Shown here: piece after piece, positions 43,795 through 57,200 of the stretch
Position numbering within the stretch: the stretch's first letter is position 1
Layout: each line of letters opens with the position of its first letter
NCBI RefSeq assembly: GCF_004402405.1
Contig: NZ_SOFE01000022.1
Span: 95,341 to 159,340 of the forward strand
DNA: 64,000 nucleotides
Origin: Cryobacterium levicorallinum
GTDB taxonomy: Bacteria > Actinomycetota > Actinomycetes > Actinomycetales > Microbacteriaceae
Direction of reading: 5' to 3'
The notes under the pieces: generated by a model
The model's input: only the letters and a program-made list of their open reading frames with translations
Databases searched by the model: none
What the model was told of the DNA's origin: nothing
Position numbers and translations under genes: made by a program

Positions 43795-45852
43795 ATGACC
43801 CTTCCCCTCGAGACCGCTGCAGCCAACGACAGCCTCTACTATCCGCCTGCTGGCCTCGTCGACTACGCCAACGTGGGCTCCGGCGCATGGCCCACCGCCG
43901 CGACTGACCCCGTCGCATTCTGGGAGCGGCAGGCCGACCGCCTCGACTGGGCGGAACGCTGGCACACCGCACACACGTGGGAGCCGGCCCTCGCCGACGC
44001 CAGCGGCACGCTCGAATCGGACGGGCATCCGTTGCTTTCGATCCCCCGTGCCCAGTGGTTTCTCGGCGGTCGGTTGAACGTGGCAGTCAATTGCGTCGAC
44101 CGCCACGTCGATGCCGGGCACGGCGATCGGGTCGCCATCAACTTCGAGGGAGAGCGCGGCGACCGTGAGGTGATCACCTATGCAGATCTCCAGCGCAGGG
44201 TTGCGCAGGCCGCGAACGCCCTCATCGCTTTGGGAATCGTGGCGGGCGACCGCGTGGTCGTCTACCTCCCGGTCATACCGGAGACCATTGTCATCACCCT
44301 CGCCGTTGCCCGGCTCGGCGCGGTGCATTCCCTGGTGTTCGGGGGCTTCTCGGCCGCGGCGCTGCGATTTCGCCTTGAGGACACCGGGGCCAAACTGCTC
44401 GTCACCTCCGACGGCCAGTTTCGCCGCGGGGCCGCCGTAGCGGTGAAAGAGCAGGCGGATGTCGCTGTTGCGGGCATCGACGCGGTCGAACACGTGCTCG
44501 TCGTGCGGCGCACCGGAGACCTGACACCCAACGTGCCCTGGACAGCCGGCCGGGATGTCTGGTGGCACGACGTCGTCGACACCGCCGAAAACACCCACGA
44601 CGCCGAGTTCTTCGACGCCGAAACGCCCCTCTTCATTATCTACACCTCGGGCACCACGGGCACCCCCAAGGGGCTCGTGCACACGTCGGGAGGCTATCTC
44701 ACCCAAGCGTCGTGGAGCCACTGGGCAATCTTCGATGCAAAAGACTCCGACGTGTACTGGTGCACGGCCGACCTCGCGTGGGTCACGGCCCACACCTACG
44801 TGCTCTACGGCCCGTTCTCCAACGGCGCGACCTCCGTCATTTACGAGGGAACCCCAAACATTCCGCACCCTGGGCGCCATTTCGAGATCATCGAACGCTA
44901 TGCGGTGACAACCTATTACACCGCTCCGACCCTCGTGCGCACCCTCATGACCTGGTTCCCAGATGGCGTGCCCGCCACCTTTGACCTCTCCAGCATCCGC
45001 CTCCTCGGCTCGGTTGGCGAGGCGATAAATCCGCACGCCTGGCTGTGGTTTCGAGAGAATATCGGCGCCGGCACGGCCCCCATCGTCGACACCTGGTGGC
45101 AGTCCGAGACCGGAGCGGCAATCGTGGCCCCGCTACCCGGGGTCACGGCCCTGAAGCCGGGGTCAGCTACCCACGCGCTGCCGGGACTCACCGTGCGTGT
45201 GGTCGACGATCAGGGCACGGATACCGAGCCCGGGTCGAGCGGATCCCTCGTGGTCGACGGCACGTGGCCGGCTATGGCCCGCACTGTGTGGGGCAACCCC
45301 GAACGGTACCGCGACGCGTATTGGAAGAAGTACGCCGCGCAAGGCTACTTTCTTGCCGGCGACAGCGCGAAGATCGACGCCGACGGCTACCTGTGGCTGC
45401 TCGGACGCATCGACGACGTCATCAACGTGTCCGGACACCGGCTGTCGACCATCGAGATCGAGTCGGCACTGGTCGCGCATCCCGCCGTCGGCGAGGCCGG
45501 GGTTGTTGGCATTCATGACGAGACCACCGGGCAGGCCATCGCCGCCTTCGTGATCCCCGCTCGGTCGCCCTCCGCTGCGGAGGCCGCCGATCCCCGGTTC
45601 TGGCGTGCCCTCGAAGCGGAACTCTCGCCGGCGCTCCGCTCCCAGGTCACCGTTCAGGTCGGAGCGATCGCTAAGCCGAGGGAGATCGTGGTGGTACCCG
45701 ACCTGCCGAAGACTCGATCGGGCAAGATCATGCGTCGCCTGCTCGGCGATCTCATGGACGGACGCGAACTGGGCGATACAACGTCGCTGCAGGATGACAC
45801 GGTGCCGCTCCAGATCAGACAGATCCTAGACGCCAGGCGCTCACCGGGCTAA
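43795..45852 (+). CDS. acs: Acetyl-CoA synthetase (AMP-forming)
   Basis: Converts acetate, ATP and CoA to acetyl-CoA, AMP and pyrophosphate. I start it at the ATG at 43795, 70 bp after the reductase; the frame is open further upstream only as overlap. The 685-residue product has YTSGTTGTPKGLVHTSGGYL (P-loop), DTWWQSETGAA, the hinge GRIDDVINVSGHRL and the acetylatable lysine at residue 644 in TRSGKIMRRLL. A close relative such as propionyl-CoA synthetase is less likely from length and motifs. Confidence 0.93.
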   Translation: MTLPLETAAANDSLYYPPAGLVDYANVGSGAWPTAATDPVAFWERQADRLDWAERWHTAHTWEPALADASGTLESDGHPLLSIPRAQWFLGGRLNVAVNCVDRHVDAGHGDRVAINFEGERGDREVITYADLQRRVAQAANALIALGIVAGDRVVVYLPVIPETIVITLAVARLGAVHSLVFGGFSAAALRFRLEDTGAKLLVTSDGQFRRGAAVAVKEQADVAVAGIDAVEHVLVVRRTGDLTPNVPWTAGRDVWWHDVVDTAENTHDAEFFDAETPLFIIYTSGTTGTPKGLVHTSGGYLTQASWSHWAIFDAKDSDVYWCTADLAWVTAHTYVLYGPFSNGATSVIYEGTPNIPHPGRHFEIIERYAVTTYYTAPTLVRTLMTWFPDGVPATFDLSSIRLLGSVGEAINPHAWLWFRENIGAGTAPIVDTWWQSETGAAIVAPLPGVTALKPGSATHALPGLTVRVVDDQGTDTEPGSSGSLVVDGTWPAMARTVWGNPERYRDAYWKKYAAQGYFLAGDSAKIDADGYLWLLGRIDDVINVSGHRLSTIEIESALVAHPAVGEAGVVGIHDETTGQAIAAFVIPARSPSAAEAADPRFWRALEAELSPALRSQVTVQVGAIAKPREIVVVPDLPKTRSGKIMRRLLGDLMDGRELGDTTSLQDDTVPLQIRQILDARRSPG

Positions 45853-45859
45853 CCGCGTC

Positions 45860-46266
45860 AACACCCGATATAGCGTCAACGGTGCGCTCAGCAACGTGCC
45901 TTTTCAGCGCGGGAAATATGCGCAGGAATCGATTGGTCAGGAACGGCACCAGCGCGGGATTTCTGTGCCGACTAGTTGCGATGAGGTAGCCACTGATGGC
46001 AAAAATATGTAGCGACCACGACTATGAATCGGGATCCCGAGGACTCGGGGTGCTGCAGCGATGCCGGTCAACGTGCACGAGTGGCCCACAATCACAGCCA
46101 GAGCGGAGACGAGACTCAAGCAGATTATTCGTCGGCCTGATGATCGCTCCCCACAATTCGCCCAAGAGGCGACGGTGCCTCTGAACGAAGTATTGCAGTG
46201 AGAATGCGCTACCCGTAAGTAGACGAACTCACGACGCGAACCGGCAACGGTCTTCTGCAAGTTCAC
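45860..46266 (-). pseudogene. Acyltransferase-3 (membrane O-acyltransferase) remnant
   Basis: In one frame the minus strand reads SALAVIVGHSCTLTG, the N-terminal motif of this family. In the next it reads FAISGYLIATSRHR and FLTNRFLRIFPAL, its second and third motifs. The frame change falls in a run of five T (46003-46007): one more T would join them as YIFFAISGYLI. Only about 110 codons remain of the usual 350, and the 3' end stops at the acs stop. This is a truncated, frameshifted remnant. Confidence 0.75.
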
Positions 46267-46293
46267 CTTGCAGGGCTGGGGGCCAGCTGAAGT

Positions 46294-46986
46294 TCACCAG
46301 GTGGCGAGGGCGAAGACGGTGAACGCGACGGCCGCGACCAGAGCGAGCAGGGTGCTCGCAATTATCACGACCAGAGTGATCTGACGTCGACGACGGATGC
46401 CCGCCGCGGCTCGCTGACGGATCTCGGCCGCCGCCTCGGCGAGGGCGATCCGGGCCGGATCGAGCGCGATCGGCTGCGACCCAGGTGTGGGTTGGGCTGG
46501 CGCGACGATGATTGGGACCGGTCGGGCCTGGTAGCGCACGCTCGAGCCGCTCTGCACCTGCGGCGGCTGGTAGCGACGCTGCAGATCGTCAACGACCGGG
46601 ATGTGCGCCGGCCGGGTCGCCCGTCGGCTGCTCAGGAGAGTGTCGCTCGCCGCGCTGCCGCGGGGCGAGCGCACGGTTGCTTCGCCGTCGTCTTCGGGGT
46701 CGGCGGCGAGGTCGACGAGCGGATCGACCGCTGGGTCCACAGCTGGGTCCACAGCCTCGGGTCGGGCGTGGCGGGCGCGTGCCACGATGCGGGTGCGTTC
46801 GTCTGTGGCTCGCTGCACGATGACAGTGTCGTCGTTGTCCGTGCGCTGCACGATCACGGTGTCGTGGTTGTCCGTGCGCTGCACGATTACCGTGTCGTCG
46901 TCATCGTCACCGATGTCGGTGTCAGCCCCATCGCGTGGATCAGCGGGCGGCATTGCGGGCCACTCGTTGAACCGGGCGGGTGTCAT
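46294..46986 (-). CDS. Membrane protein with three DTVIVQR Thr motifs
   Basis: Not a recognised family. I take the ATG at 46986 (MTPARFNEW), overlapping the PP2C gene by 47 bp; starts at 47034 or 46953 are also possible. An acidic N-terminal region carries DTVIVQR three times (about residues 30-65) from a 30-bp DNA repeat at about 46815-46905. A disordered region follows and a single C-terminal membrane helix (about 205-228). The acidic-Thr-hydrophobic-Arg pattern resembles phospho-Thr sites read by FHA domains. As the last gene of a kinase/FHA/phosphatase operon it is a plausible kinase substrate (inference). Confidence 0.65.
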   Translation of the reverse strand: MTPARFNEWPAMPPADPRDGADTDIGDDDDDTVIVQRTDNHDTVIVQRTDNDDTVIVQRATDERTRIVARARHARPEAVDPAVDPAVDPLVDLAADPEDDGEATVRSPRGSAASDTLLSSRRATRPAHIPVVDDLQRRYQPPQVQSGSSVRYQARPVPIIVAPAQPTPGSQPIALDPARIALAEAAAEIRQRAAAGIRRRRQITLVVIIASTLLALVAAVAFTVFALATW

Positions 46987-47794
46987 CGGTTTGAGTGTCG
47001 ATGGTCTCGGCGTGGTCTTCCTCGATCGCGACACCGTGCCAGGAGCTGACCCCGCCGGCGACGACGTCGATGACGATCACCGAGACGTTGTCGCGCCCGC
47101 CGTGCTCGAGAGCGCCGGCGAGCAGCAGGTCCGCGGTCTGCTGGGTGCTGCCGCCGAGCGTGAGCCCGGCCTTGATGCTCTCCTCGGAGAGCTCGCCGTG
47201 GAGTCCGTCGGAGCAGACCAGCAGCCGTTCGCCGGTCACCACCGGGCGCAGCCAGTAGTCGGTCGGGCTGTTGTCGGCGCCCATGGCCCGGGTGATCACA
47301 TTCTTGCGGGCGAAGGTGGCGACATCCGCTTGCAGCAGTGTCCCCTCTTCGATGAGTTCCTGCGCGAGGGAATGGTCGACGGTGAGCTGGCTGAGTTCGC
47401 CGCCGTACAACCGGTAGACCCGGGAGTCGCCGACGTTCACGATGAGCCATTGCGGGGCATCGTCGTGGTCGATCAGGACGAGGCCGGTGAGGGTGCTGCC
47501 GGCGCCGCGCCCGGTCGCGTCCGACACCGCGCGCACCGCCGCGTGGGCGCGCTCAACGGCTGCTCCGACGTCCTCGGCCAGCAGCCCGGGGTGCGCGACG
47601 CAGCTCTGGAATTCGTCGATGACGGCGGAACTAGCCCGATGGCCGGCTTCGAGGCCGCCCATGCCGTCGGCGACGATGAACACCGGGGATGCGGCCAGCA
47701 GCGAGTCTTCGTTCTGCTGACGCTTGCGACCGACATCGGAGCGAAAGCCGCACTGCAGTGAGACCTGGGCACTGGTTGGCTGGAGGTGGGTCAT
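46940..47794 (-). CDS. PP2C-family Ser/Thr phosphatase
   Basis: Metal-dependent phosphatase that would reverse the operon's kinase. The 284-residue product has all PP2C motifs: RSDVGRKRQQNEDS (metal Asp region), FIVADGMGG, NVGDSRVYRL, LLVCSDGLHGE and GGRDNVSVIV. There is no membrane segment. It lies 2 bp after the FHA gene. It is most like PstP/PrpC-type phosphatases but lacks a C-terminal anchor. Confidence 0.95.
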   Translation of the reverse strand: MTHLQPTSAQVSLQCGFRSDVGRKRQQNEDSLLAASPVFIVADGMGGLEAGHRASSAVIDEFQSCVAHPGLLAEDVGAAVERAHAAVRAVSDATGRGAGSTLTGLVLIDHDDAPQWLIVNVGDSRVYRLYGGELSQLTVDHSLAQELIEEGTLLQADVATFARKNVITRAMGADNSPTDYWLRPVVTGERLLVCSDGLHGELSEESIKAGLTLGGSTQQTADLLLAGALEHGGRDNVSVIVIDVVAGGVSSWHGVAIEEDHAETIDTQTDDTRPVQRVARNAAR

Positions 47795-47796
47795 AT

Positions 47797-49281
<1,485 letters not shown>

Positions 49282-51888
49282 TTACGATTTGCGGCCGCTG
49301 GTGCGCGGTCGCTCCCCCATTCTGCTGCTGGAGCGCCGGTTTGGGCGCACTGTGGTGACGTCTAGTCGAACTGTGCCGTGGCTGTGGTGTCGAAATCTGT
49401 GGTGTTGAAAACTGCGCGATCGGCCGGCATCCGCCAGTCGAGAGAAGGAGCGCAGCGAGAGGGCGGCAAGCCAGCGGTCGCGCCTGGTGCCGCTCGCGGC
49501 CAGCCCGGCGCGCTCAGCGGTGACGAGCGCCCAGAAAGCGTCACTGTCGCTGGCAACCGGGGGCACTTCGCCGAACACGGCCTGGTCGGCAAGCGCCGCG
49601 AGCATCTTGCCGCCGGCCGACTGGTAGTGCCGGGCGATCTCGACCCGGGTCATGCTGCCCTGGTCGGCGAAGCCGCGGTCGACGGCGGCGTCGACGTATT
49701 CGTCCCAGCCGCCGGCGAACCGCGCCGACACGTCCGGCGCCCGCGCCCGGTCCCGGCGTCGCTTGAACTTGGCGCCCAGAATGACCAGGAACGGTGTGCT
49801 CACCACGAGCAGGGCGGCGAGGCTGATGCCGCCGATCTTCAGGGCCGCGAACAGCCAGGCCAGGTCGGTGCGGGTGGCCGGTTCTTCTTCCTGCTGGTCT
49901 TCGCCACTGGTCGGGTTGGCCTCGGGGGCCCGCCGTTCGGTAGCTCCCTCGGGCAGCACCTCGGTGTTGTACTGCGGGTCGCGGGTGGCATCGTCGATTG
50001 GTGAGAGCGGGTTCTGAAACTGCGGGGTCGCGTCCACGGTGATCCAACTGCCGTCCACTCCGGCCACTTCGACCCAGGCCGCAAGGTTCTGGCCCGAGCA
50101 GACACCCTCGACGCAGGCCCCGGGTGCGCCAGTTACCGCGTCGGCCGCCGCGAGGCTGAATCCCAGCACTACACGGGATTCAAACCCGAGGTGCTGGGCC
50201 AGCAGCGCGGTCGCCACGGCGAATTGTTCGTCATCGCCGACGGCGGCGACCAGCTGGGAGTTCTCGGTCGAGGTGGTGTTGTTCTGCTTCTCCAGCAGGG
50301 CGGTGAACAGGGCATCGATGCGCGCGACCGAGTGGCCGGACAGGCTCGGCGAAAACTGGTAATCACCGAGGTCAGCGGTCCAGGACTGTGCCGTTGGAGT
50401 GGTCAGTGCGTGGCTGAGATAGCCGCGCTCCCGCAGCCGGCTGACGAGTTCGGCCAGTCCGGCACCGTCACTGCTGACCTCCTGCGCGGTGACCCAATCG
50501 GCGAGGCTCGCCGGAATCAGCGACTCATCGATCAGTCTGGACGCAGCCGCCGGGCGGGCGAGACCGGCCAGATCCGTCGCATCCGCTTCGCTCGGGGCAA
50601 TGATCGTGTAACGGTCGCCGCTTTCGAGGGCATTCAGTTGAATACCGGATGCCGTCCCCGCGTTGTAGAAGAACCCGTCGCTAAGTTCCGCCGCGCGTTC
50701 GCCGGCAAAGCGGATGCTCGACAGCGCGTCGGTCCCCGGCATCCACACGCCCTGATACCCGCTGATCGCAAACGCGGTCGCCCGGCCGCCGCTGGCCGAG
50801 CCGCGGCTGTGGGGCACCCGGGCAAACGCGGTGTCCTGATCGCTCACGCCCGATATAGGATCGACGACCCGAAAGACCTCGCCGTCATAGTGACTGAGCA
50901 CGGCCAGGCGCACCCGGCTCGTCGGGTCGCCCTCAACAGAAGTCACCGTGAATAGCTCTTCGTCATACCGCTCGGCGCTGAAGAAACTGCGGTATTGGCT
51001 CAGCGGGCTGACGTACTCGCGCAGCTCGACGGCGGGGTCGATGCTGCTGCGCAGCACCTCGCGGGCCGGAGTCGACGCTACCGCCGACAGCCCGCCGAGC
51101 GACACTGCGACGGCGAGTGCGAGCACGCCGAAGGCGAGGGCGCCGCGGCGCACCCGCCCGCCGAGGCCGCCAGGAGTGCGGCGCACCCCGGTCGTGCGGG
51201 CCGCCAAATTGAGGGCTTCGCTGCGGGCCAGGTGGGTGCGCCAGGCCAGAAAGCCGAAGCCGAGCAGCAGTGCGGCCAGTCCGATCAGGCTCTCCCGCGG
51301 TGCCGGAACGGTGTACCCGGCCAGCACCATCGGTGCGCTCTCGGCGCCGGGCCCGAACACCAGCCCGAACAGTTGCACGGCGAAGATCAGGGGAACGGCG
51401 AGGGCGTAGCGTCGGCCGCCGCGCCAGGCGAGCGTCAGGGACGCTGTCGTGCCGCCGAGGAACAGCACGAAGGCCGGCACCAGCAGGGTCTGGTACGACC
51501 CGACCGGCAGCGAAATGGTGACGAGTTCCTTCCAGCTGAACACCGTGGCGGCGACCAGGTCGAGCAGGCCGCCGAGGGCACCCGAGACGCTGGATAGCGC
51601 CGACGGCACGGCGAGCGGAACGCCGAGCAACAGGTAGACGCCGAGGGTGGCCAGCAGCAGGCTGAACCAGGACCAGCCGCGGGCGCGAGCAAGCCAGGCC
51701 AGCAGTATGCCCGCCGCGATCGCTCCGGCCGCCATCACCAGATAGCTGCTGTCCTGGTAGATCGGCCAGGCCGCCCAGACGGCGACCAGCAGCATCAGCA
51801 CCACGAACAGGGCGTTGATCACGAGGGACCGTCGCTGGCTGGGTGCGCGACGCGGCCGACGCAAGGGCAGGAAACCGGGCGCGCTCAT
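49282..51888 (-). CDS. TgpA-like transglutaminase-fold membrane protein, catalytic Cys/His replaced
   Basis: I start it at the ATG at 51888, overlapping the DUF58 stop by ATGA; it has 868 residues. N-terminal membrane segments (about 20-250) precede a large exported region, a transglutaminase-like core (about 530-640) and a further membrane segment (about 690-710). In the core the usual GDCEQF reads GDDEQF (Asp at 553 where Cys is expected). The usual HAWVEV reads AAWVEV (Ala at 603 where His is expected). The Asp of WITVDATP (619) remains. If the alignment is right the protein is a pseudoenzyme, perhaps a binding or scaffold subunit. Confidence 0.85.
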   Translation of the reverse strand: MSAPGFLPLRRPRRAPSQRRSLVINALFVVLMLLVAVWAAWPIYQDSSYLVMAAGAIAAGILLAWLARARGWSWFSLLLATLGVYLLLGVPLAVPSALSSVSGALGGLLDLVAATVFSWKELVTISLPVGSYQTLLVPAFVLFLGGTTASLTLAWRGGRRYALAVPLIFAVQLFGLVFGPGAESAPMVLAGYTVPAPRESLIGLAALLLGFGFLAWRTHLARSEALNLAARTTGVRRTPGGLGGRVRRGALAFGVLALAVAVSLGGLSAVASTPAREVLRSSIDPAVELREYVSPLSQYRSFFSAERYDEELFTVTSVEGDPTSRVRLAVLSHYDGEVFRVVDPISGVSDQDTAFARVPHSRGSASGGRATAFAISGYQGVWMPGTDALSSIRFAGERAAELSDGFFYNAGTASGIQLNALESGDRYTIIAPSEADATDLAGLARPAAASRLIDESLIPASLADWVTAQEVSSDGAGLAELVSRLRERGYLSHALTTPTAQSWTADLGDYQFSPSLSGHSVARIDALFTALLEKQNNTTSTENSQLVAAVGDDEQFAVATALLAQHLGFESRVVLGFSLAAADAVTGAPGACVEGVCSGQNLAAWVEVAGVDGSWITVDATPQFQNPLSPIDDATRDPQYNTEVLPEGATERRAPEANPTSGEDQQEEEPATRTDLAWLFAALKIGGISLAALLVVSTPFLVILGAKFKRRRDRARAPDVSARFAGGWDEYVDAAVDRGFADQGSMTRVEIARHYQSAGGKMLAALADQAVFGEVPPVASDSDAFWALVTAERAGLAASGTRRDRWLAALSLRSFSRLADAGRSRSFQHHRFRHHSHGTVRLDVTTVRPNRRSSSRMGERPRTSGRKS

Positions 51889-53269
51889 GCGGCCCGCCGG
51901 CTCAGCAGGGAGCGAAAGTCGTCGAGCACGCCGATGGTCAGCACGCTCGTGCCGGCCAGGTCGCGAAAGCTCGGCTGAGCTTTCGGGTTGCACAGAACGG
52001 CAACGACCCGCACGTTGCCGTCGAATTTGAGGGTGAGCGCCTGCAGCCGCCGGGCGGTCATGGCCCCGCCGCACACCACGAACGCGATCGACATATCGGG
52101 CACCACCTGGGCCGCGAGCAGACAGACATCTTCAACGTTCATGGCCTGCGCACTGGTCTCAATCGCGGTGAGGTCGTCGAGCAGGGTGCGGGTCGATACG
52201 ACGCTCAAACTCCGCACCGAACGGATGCTGCTGCGCACGATATCGGGAATCTCCTCGCTCGCCACGACGGCCAGGTCCCGACCGTCGCGAATCGCGCGCA
52301 CGCCGAGCGAACCGGTGGCGCTGACCGCCATCTCGAACTCGTCCTCGGAAGCGTATTCCGCCTGGTTCAGGCTCAGCACGATAGCTAGGCGCGAACGCCG
52401 GCTCTCCTCGAACTGGCGCACCATGAGCTTGCCGGTCTTGGCGGTTGACTTCCAGTGGATGTGTCGCTGCCCGTCGCCCGGCGCGTACTCCCGAATGGCG
52501 TGAAACGAGATATCGGAGTCGACGATGTCACTCGTCGGGTTGCCCTCGAGGTCGCGCACGAATCCGGCGCTCGTGCTCGGAATCGACACGGTCACCGGGT
52601 GCACGAACAGGCGATTCACGTCGGCCCAGGCCACTTCGCGGCCGAGCACGCCGAGCGGGTCGCTGCGCACGGTCGTGACCGGGCCCACATCGATGATGCC
52701 GCGGCGGTACGCGGGCACGCGAACGTGTTCCTCGTGCACCTGACCGGCGCGCAGCAGCGGCACGTAGACATCCGCTAGCCCCCGGCCGATTGGAACGTCG
52801 ACGCGACCGGGCAGTTCGAGCCGCTTGGAGATATTGGTGACGGTGAGGGTGCCGAGCACTTCGGAACCGGCCACGACCCGATCGACCGGCAGCGTGAAAT
52901 CGACGCTGTAGGCGCGGCCACCGGCCAGAAACGGCAGTGACATGAGGATGAGGGCGACCGCCACCCAGCCGATCACGATCAATTCGGTCCAGCCCAACGC
53001 CAGGCCGAGCGGCAGCAGCACGATCGCGGCCGTGACCACGACCCAGCCGGCCGGCGTGACCGTTTCGCCGACCCAGTCGACGGATGCCCGCACACCGATT
53101 CGCACAGCGCGCGCGGCCCGCATCCAGAGCACGACGGCGCCCACGAGGGTCAACGTCGTTGACCTATTCGTGCGCGTCGTGGCATACCGAGTGTGCGTTG
53201 CAGACCGGGTCTGGGTGCTGGTGCGCGCCAGATTTGATGTCTGGGAGCGCCGCGATTCGGTGTGAAAGC

Positions 53270-53273
<4 letters not shown>
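51885..53273 (-). CDS. DUF58 protein (MoxR-associated)
   Basis: The 462-residue product starts with a GTG at 53273, overlapping the moxR stop as GTGA. It has two hydrophobic segments (about 78-115), then a beta-rich part and the DUF58 block REYAPGDGQRHIHWKSTAKTG. A VWA-like C-terminal region follows. DUF58 proteins are nearly always encoded next to MoxR ATPases and are thought to act with them in folding or assembling envelope complexes. Confidence 0.92.
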
Positions 53274-54235
<962 letters not shown>

Positions 54236-54268
54236 GGGTAGCTCTTTCAGTGTCACGGTTTATTGCTG

Positions 54269-57200
54269 TCACGGTGTTGTGGTGGTCGCCGCGGTGCACG
54301 CGACGGCGGTGGTCGTCGTGGTACCTGAGACGATTTCCAGGCCCGAGGTTTCGGGGGCGGTCCAGCTCAGGGTCCAGTTCACGTTTCTGGTCTGGGCGGC
54401 ATCCAGGGGCACATTCTGGTCGCCGTCCACCCACATTCGGCCACCGTTGGGGTTGATGACGTCGTACTGCGCAGCGGTGACCACGCCCTCGGCGAGGCCG
54501 CTGTCCGTTGCGTCGACCGCGACGGCGAGCGTGCCGCCGATGACGCAGCCACTGTTGTCGAGGCCGTTCACCGCGAACCTGACCTGCCAGGCGCGCGCGG
54601 CGTCGGCTGCTTCCACCGTCGACCAATCGCTGCACAGGGTGGAATCGGCCTCGGTGCAGTACCGCACGCGAATACGCGGGTCGGCGCCGAACACCGTCGA
54701 GCCCCTGACTGCGTCGAAGTTTTCGAAGTCGACCACGAAATCGCTCGGCGCGGTCGTCGACGATGTGGGAGCGGTGATGAGGTACTGGCCGTCAACCGGC
54801 GCCGCCAGGCCGTAGGTGTATTCCCCGTTGCCCGGGGCGGGCGGCTGCTCCCAGGTGGTGATCGAATCGGCAGCGGCTGTGGCCACCCCGTAGCCGTTGG
54901 AGTAGCAGACCGTCACGAAATACTCCGTGTGTTTGGTCAGACCGTCGATTTCGCGGTCTTTCGAAGTGGCCGCGGCGCCGGCCGAGGTCAGACCGGTCGC
55001 GCTGAGTCGGCAGGTCGCGCCCTCGGTGAGTGAGGCGACGTAGAGAAATTCTTCCGGCAGGGTGCTGAAGTTCTTCTCGAAGCGCGCCTGGGCCACGGTG
55101 ATCGACCGGTTCTGCGAGCTCAGCACGCCAGCACTGGTGATGGCGGGCGACCCGGCCACGAGCACCGTCTGCGACGTCGTCTCCTCGGTCGGGCCGGTTC
55201 CGGCGGGCTGCTCGTGGCGGCTCAGCGGGGTCACGGTGATGTTCTGGTCGCCGACCTCGAGTGCGAGGGTGAGCTCGGTCGTTCCGAGACCGGGCGAAGC
55301 GACTCGTTGTTCGACCCCATTGACGCTGTACCGATTGGTGGACCGGTCATTGTTTTCGATGGTCACGGTCACAGCACCGGTGCCGGCGCTCGTCACATCC
55401 TCGTCGAAGACCGGCTCAGCCGTGAGCGTTCCCATGCCGGGGGTGTCATAGGACCAGGCCGTGACGCTGACCGCACTGCGAGATTCGCCGACGGCGTTCA
55501 CGGCCTTGGCCTCGTAGCGGTCCTTCAGACCGTTTTCGGTCGTTCGAATCACACCGCAGTCGCCCGAAACGTCACAGCGACCGACCGAAGCCCCATTGCG
55601 GTACAGGGTGAATCCCGTGAGCTTCGGGTAGGTGGAGTTCGCGCCGCCGGGGCTGACGGACAGGGTGATCGACTCGTCGCCGTAGGCGATCTGGGTGACC
55701 GCGTTCGGCACCTTGGGGTACCCCTGCAGGTCGACCGTGATCGACCCGTTGCGGCTGCCGGCGCTGAGCTTGCCCTGCGCGTCGCGCACCACAAAACTGG
55801 CCTCGCAGACCCCGCCGGCGGTATCACCAGACCAGGAGGCCCGCACGCTGCGGGTGTTCTCCACCGCGAAGGAGACGCCGACGCAGGTACTCGGCGCCGC
55901 GACCGACACCAGTACGAGCGGCGTGTTGCGGTACAGGTTGACCTCGCCGGCCACGCCGACGACGGCGATCGAGCAGCTCGAGCCGGAGGACTGCGAACAG
56001 GTCCGTGCCACCGTACCGCCCTTGGGCAACTCGCTCGGCGCCGGGCCGACTTTGAGCGCGAGCAGGGCCGGCTCGGCGTCACGGTGGCTGGCGAGGCTCA
56101 CCGTCACGGCCGCCTCACGGCCGGCCACGGCGTTGTCCGCGACGGAGATCGTGAGAATGGCACCGTCCTGCGTCACGGTGAACTGGTCGGAGACGATCTC
56201 GGTCGCGAAGGTCAGCGCCGGTACCGCTCCCTTACCCTGCCAGTCGACCATGTGGGTGAGGTCGTAACGAATGTCGTCGGCGCCCGGGCTTTGGGTCAGT
56301 GCCGCTGGGCGCAGGGTCGGCTGCGGGTCAAGCGGTTCAACGACGATCGGCACGACCAGCTGGGTGTAATCCTCCTGGCCGTCGATGCGCACCGGCACGG
56401 TGCACGAGTCGCTCCAGGGGGCATCGGATCCGGCCCGATAGGTGACGCGGGTGCCGGCGTCGAAGGTACACCGCGCGTTTGCGCGTTCGCCCGATGAACG
56501 GATGCCCGACCGCTCCAGTTGCAGCTCGGTCCCGGCCGGAATCGACACCAGGCTGGCCAGGTCGAAGCTGACGGAGGCGTCTTCCCGAACGTTCTGCTCC
56601 ACGTTGCCCTTTTTGAGCGCGAGGATGATGGCATCCGCTGCTGGGATGCGCAGGAACCCGTAGGTGGTGACTTCGACACCCTGAAAGTTCAGCCCGGTGA
56701 GGGAGAACGGGGCGAGGAGGCCTTCGTCGGGGACCTCGCCGCTGATCTTCCAGCCGGAGACCGTGAGGCCGGGGTGGTCGCCCCACAGTGCGAGGGTCAG
56801 GCCCCCGACGTCGCCGGAGTTCCAGGAGACTTTGCCGGTCACGACGTCGATGCCTGTCGGGAACGAGTCGCGGTCGTCGAGCGCGACGGTCGTGTCAATG
56901 ACGATGGGAAAGTCAGGAACGGAGGCGCGCACCACCTTCACAACGATGAGGCCCTGGCCGACGTCTTCGTTCTCGTTGGCGACGGAGTAGACGAAGGTGA
57001 GCAGTCCGGGGTCGTCGCCGGCGGTGAAGACCACCTGGCTGTCGGTGACCTGCCCGATGCGCTGCTGCAGGGCATCGTATTCGAGCGAGCCGGCCGTGGC
57101 GTCGGGCGTGACGCCGGTCAGGGTGAGTCGACCGCCGCCGGGTTCCACGTCGTTGGCGGCCGGGCGCACGATCACCAGGTTGTCGGCACCGACCTGCACC

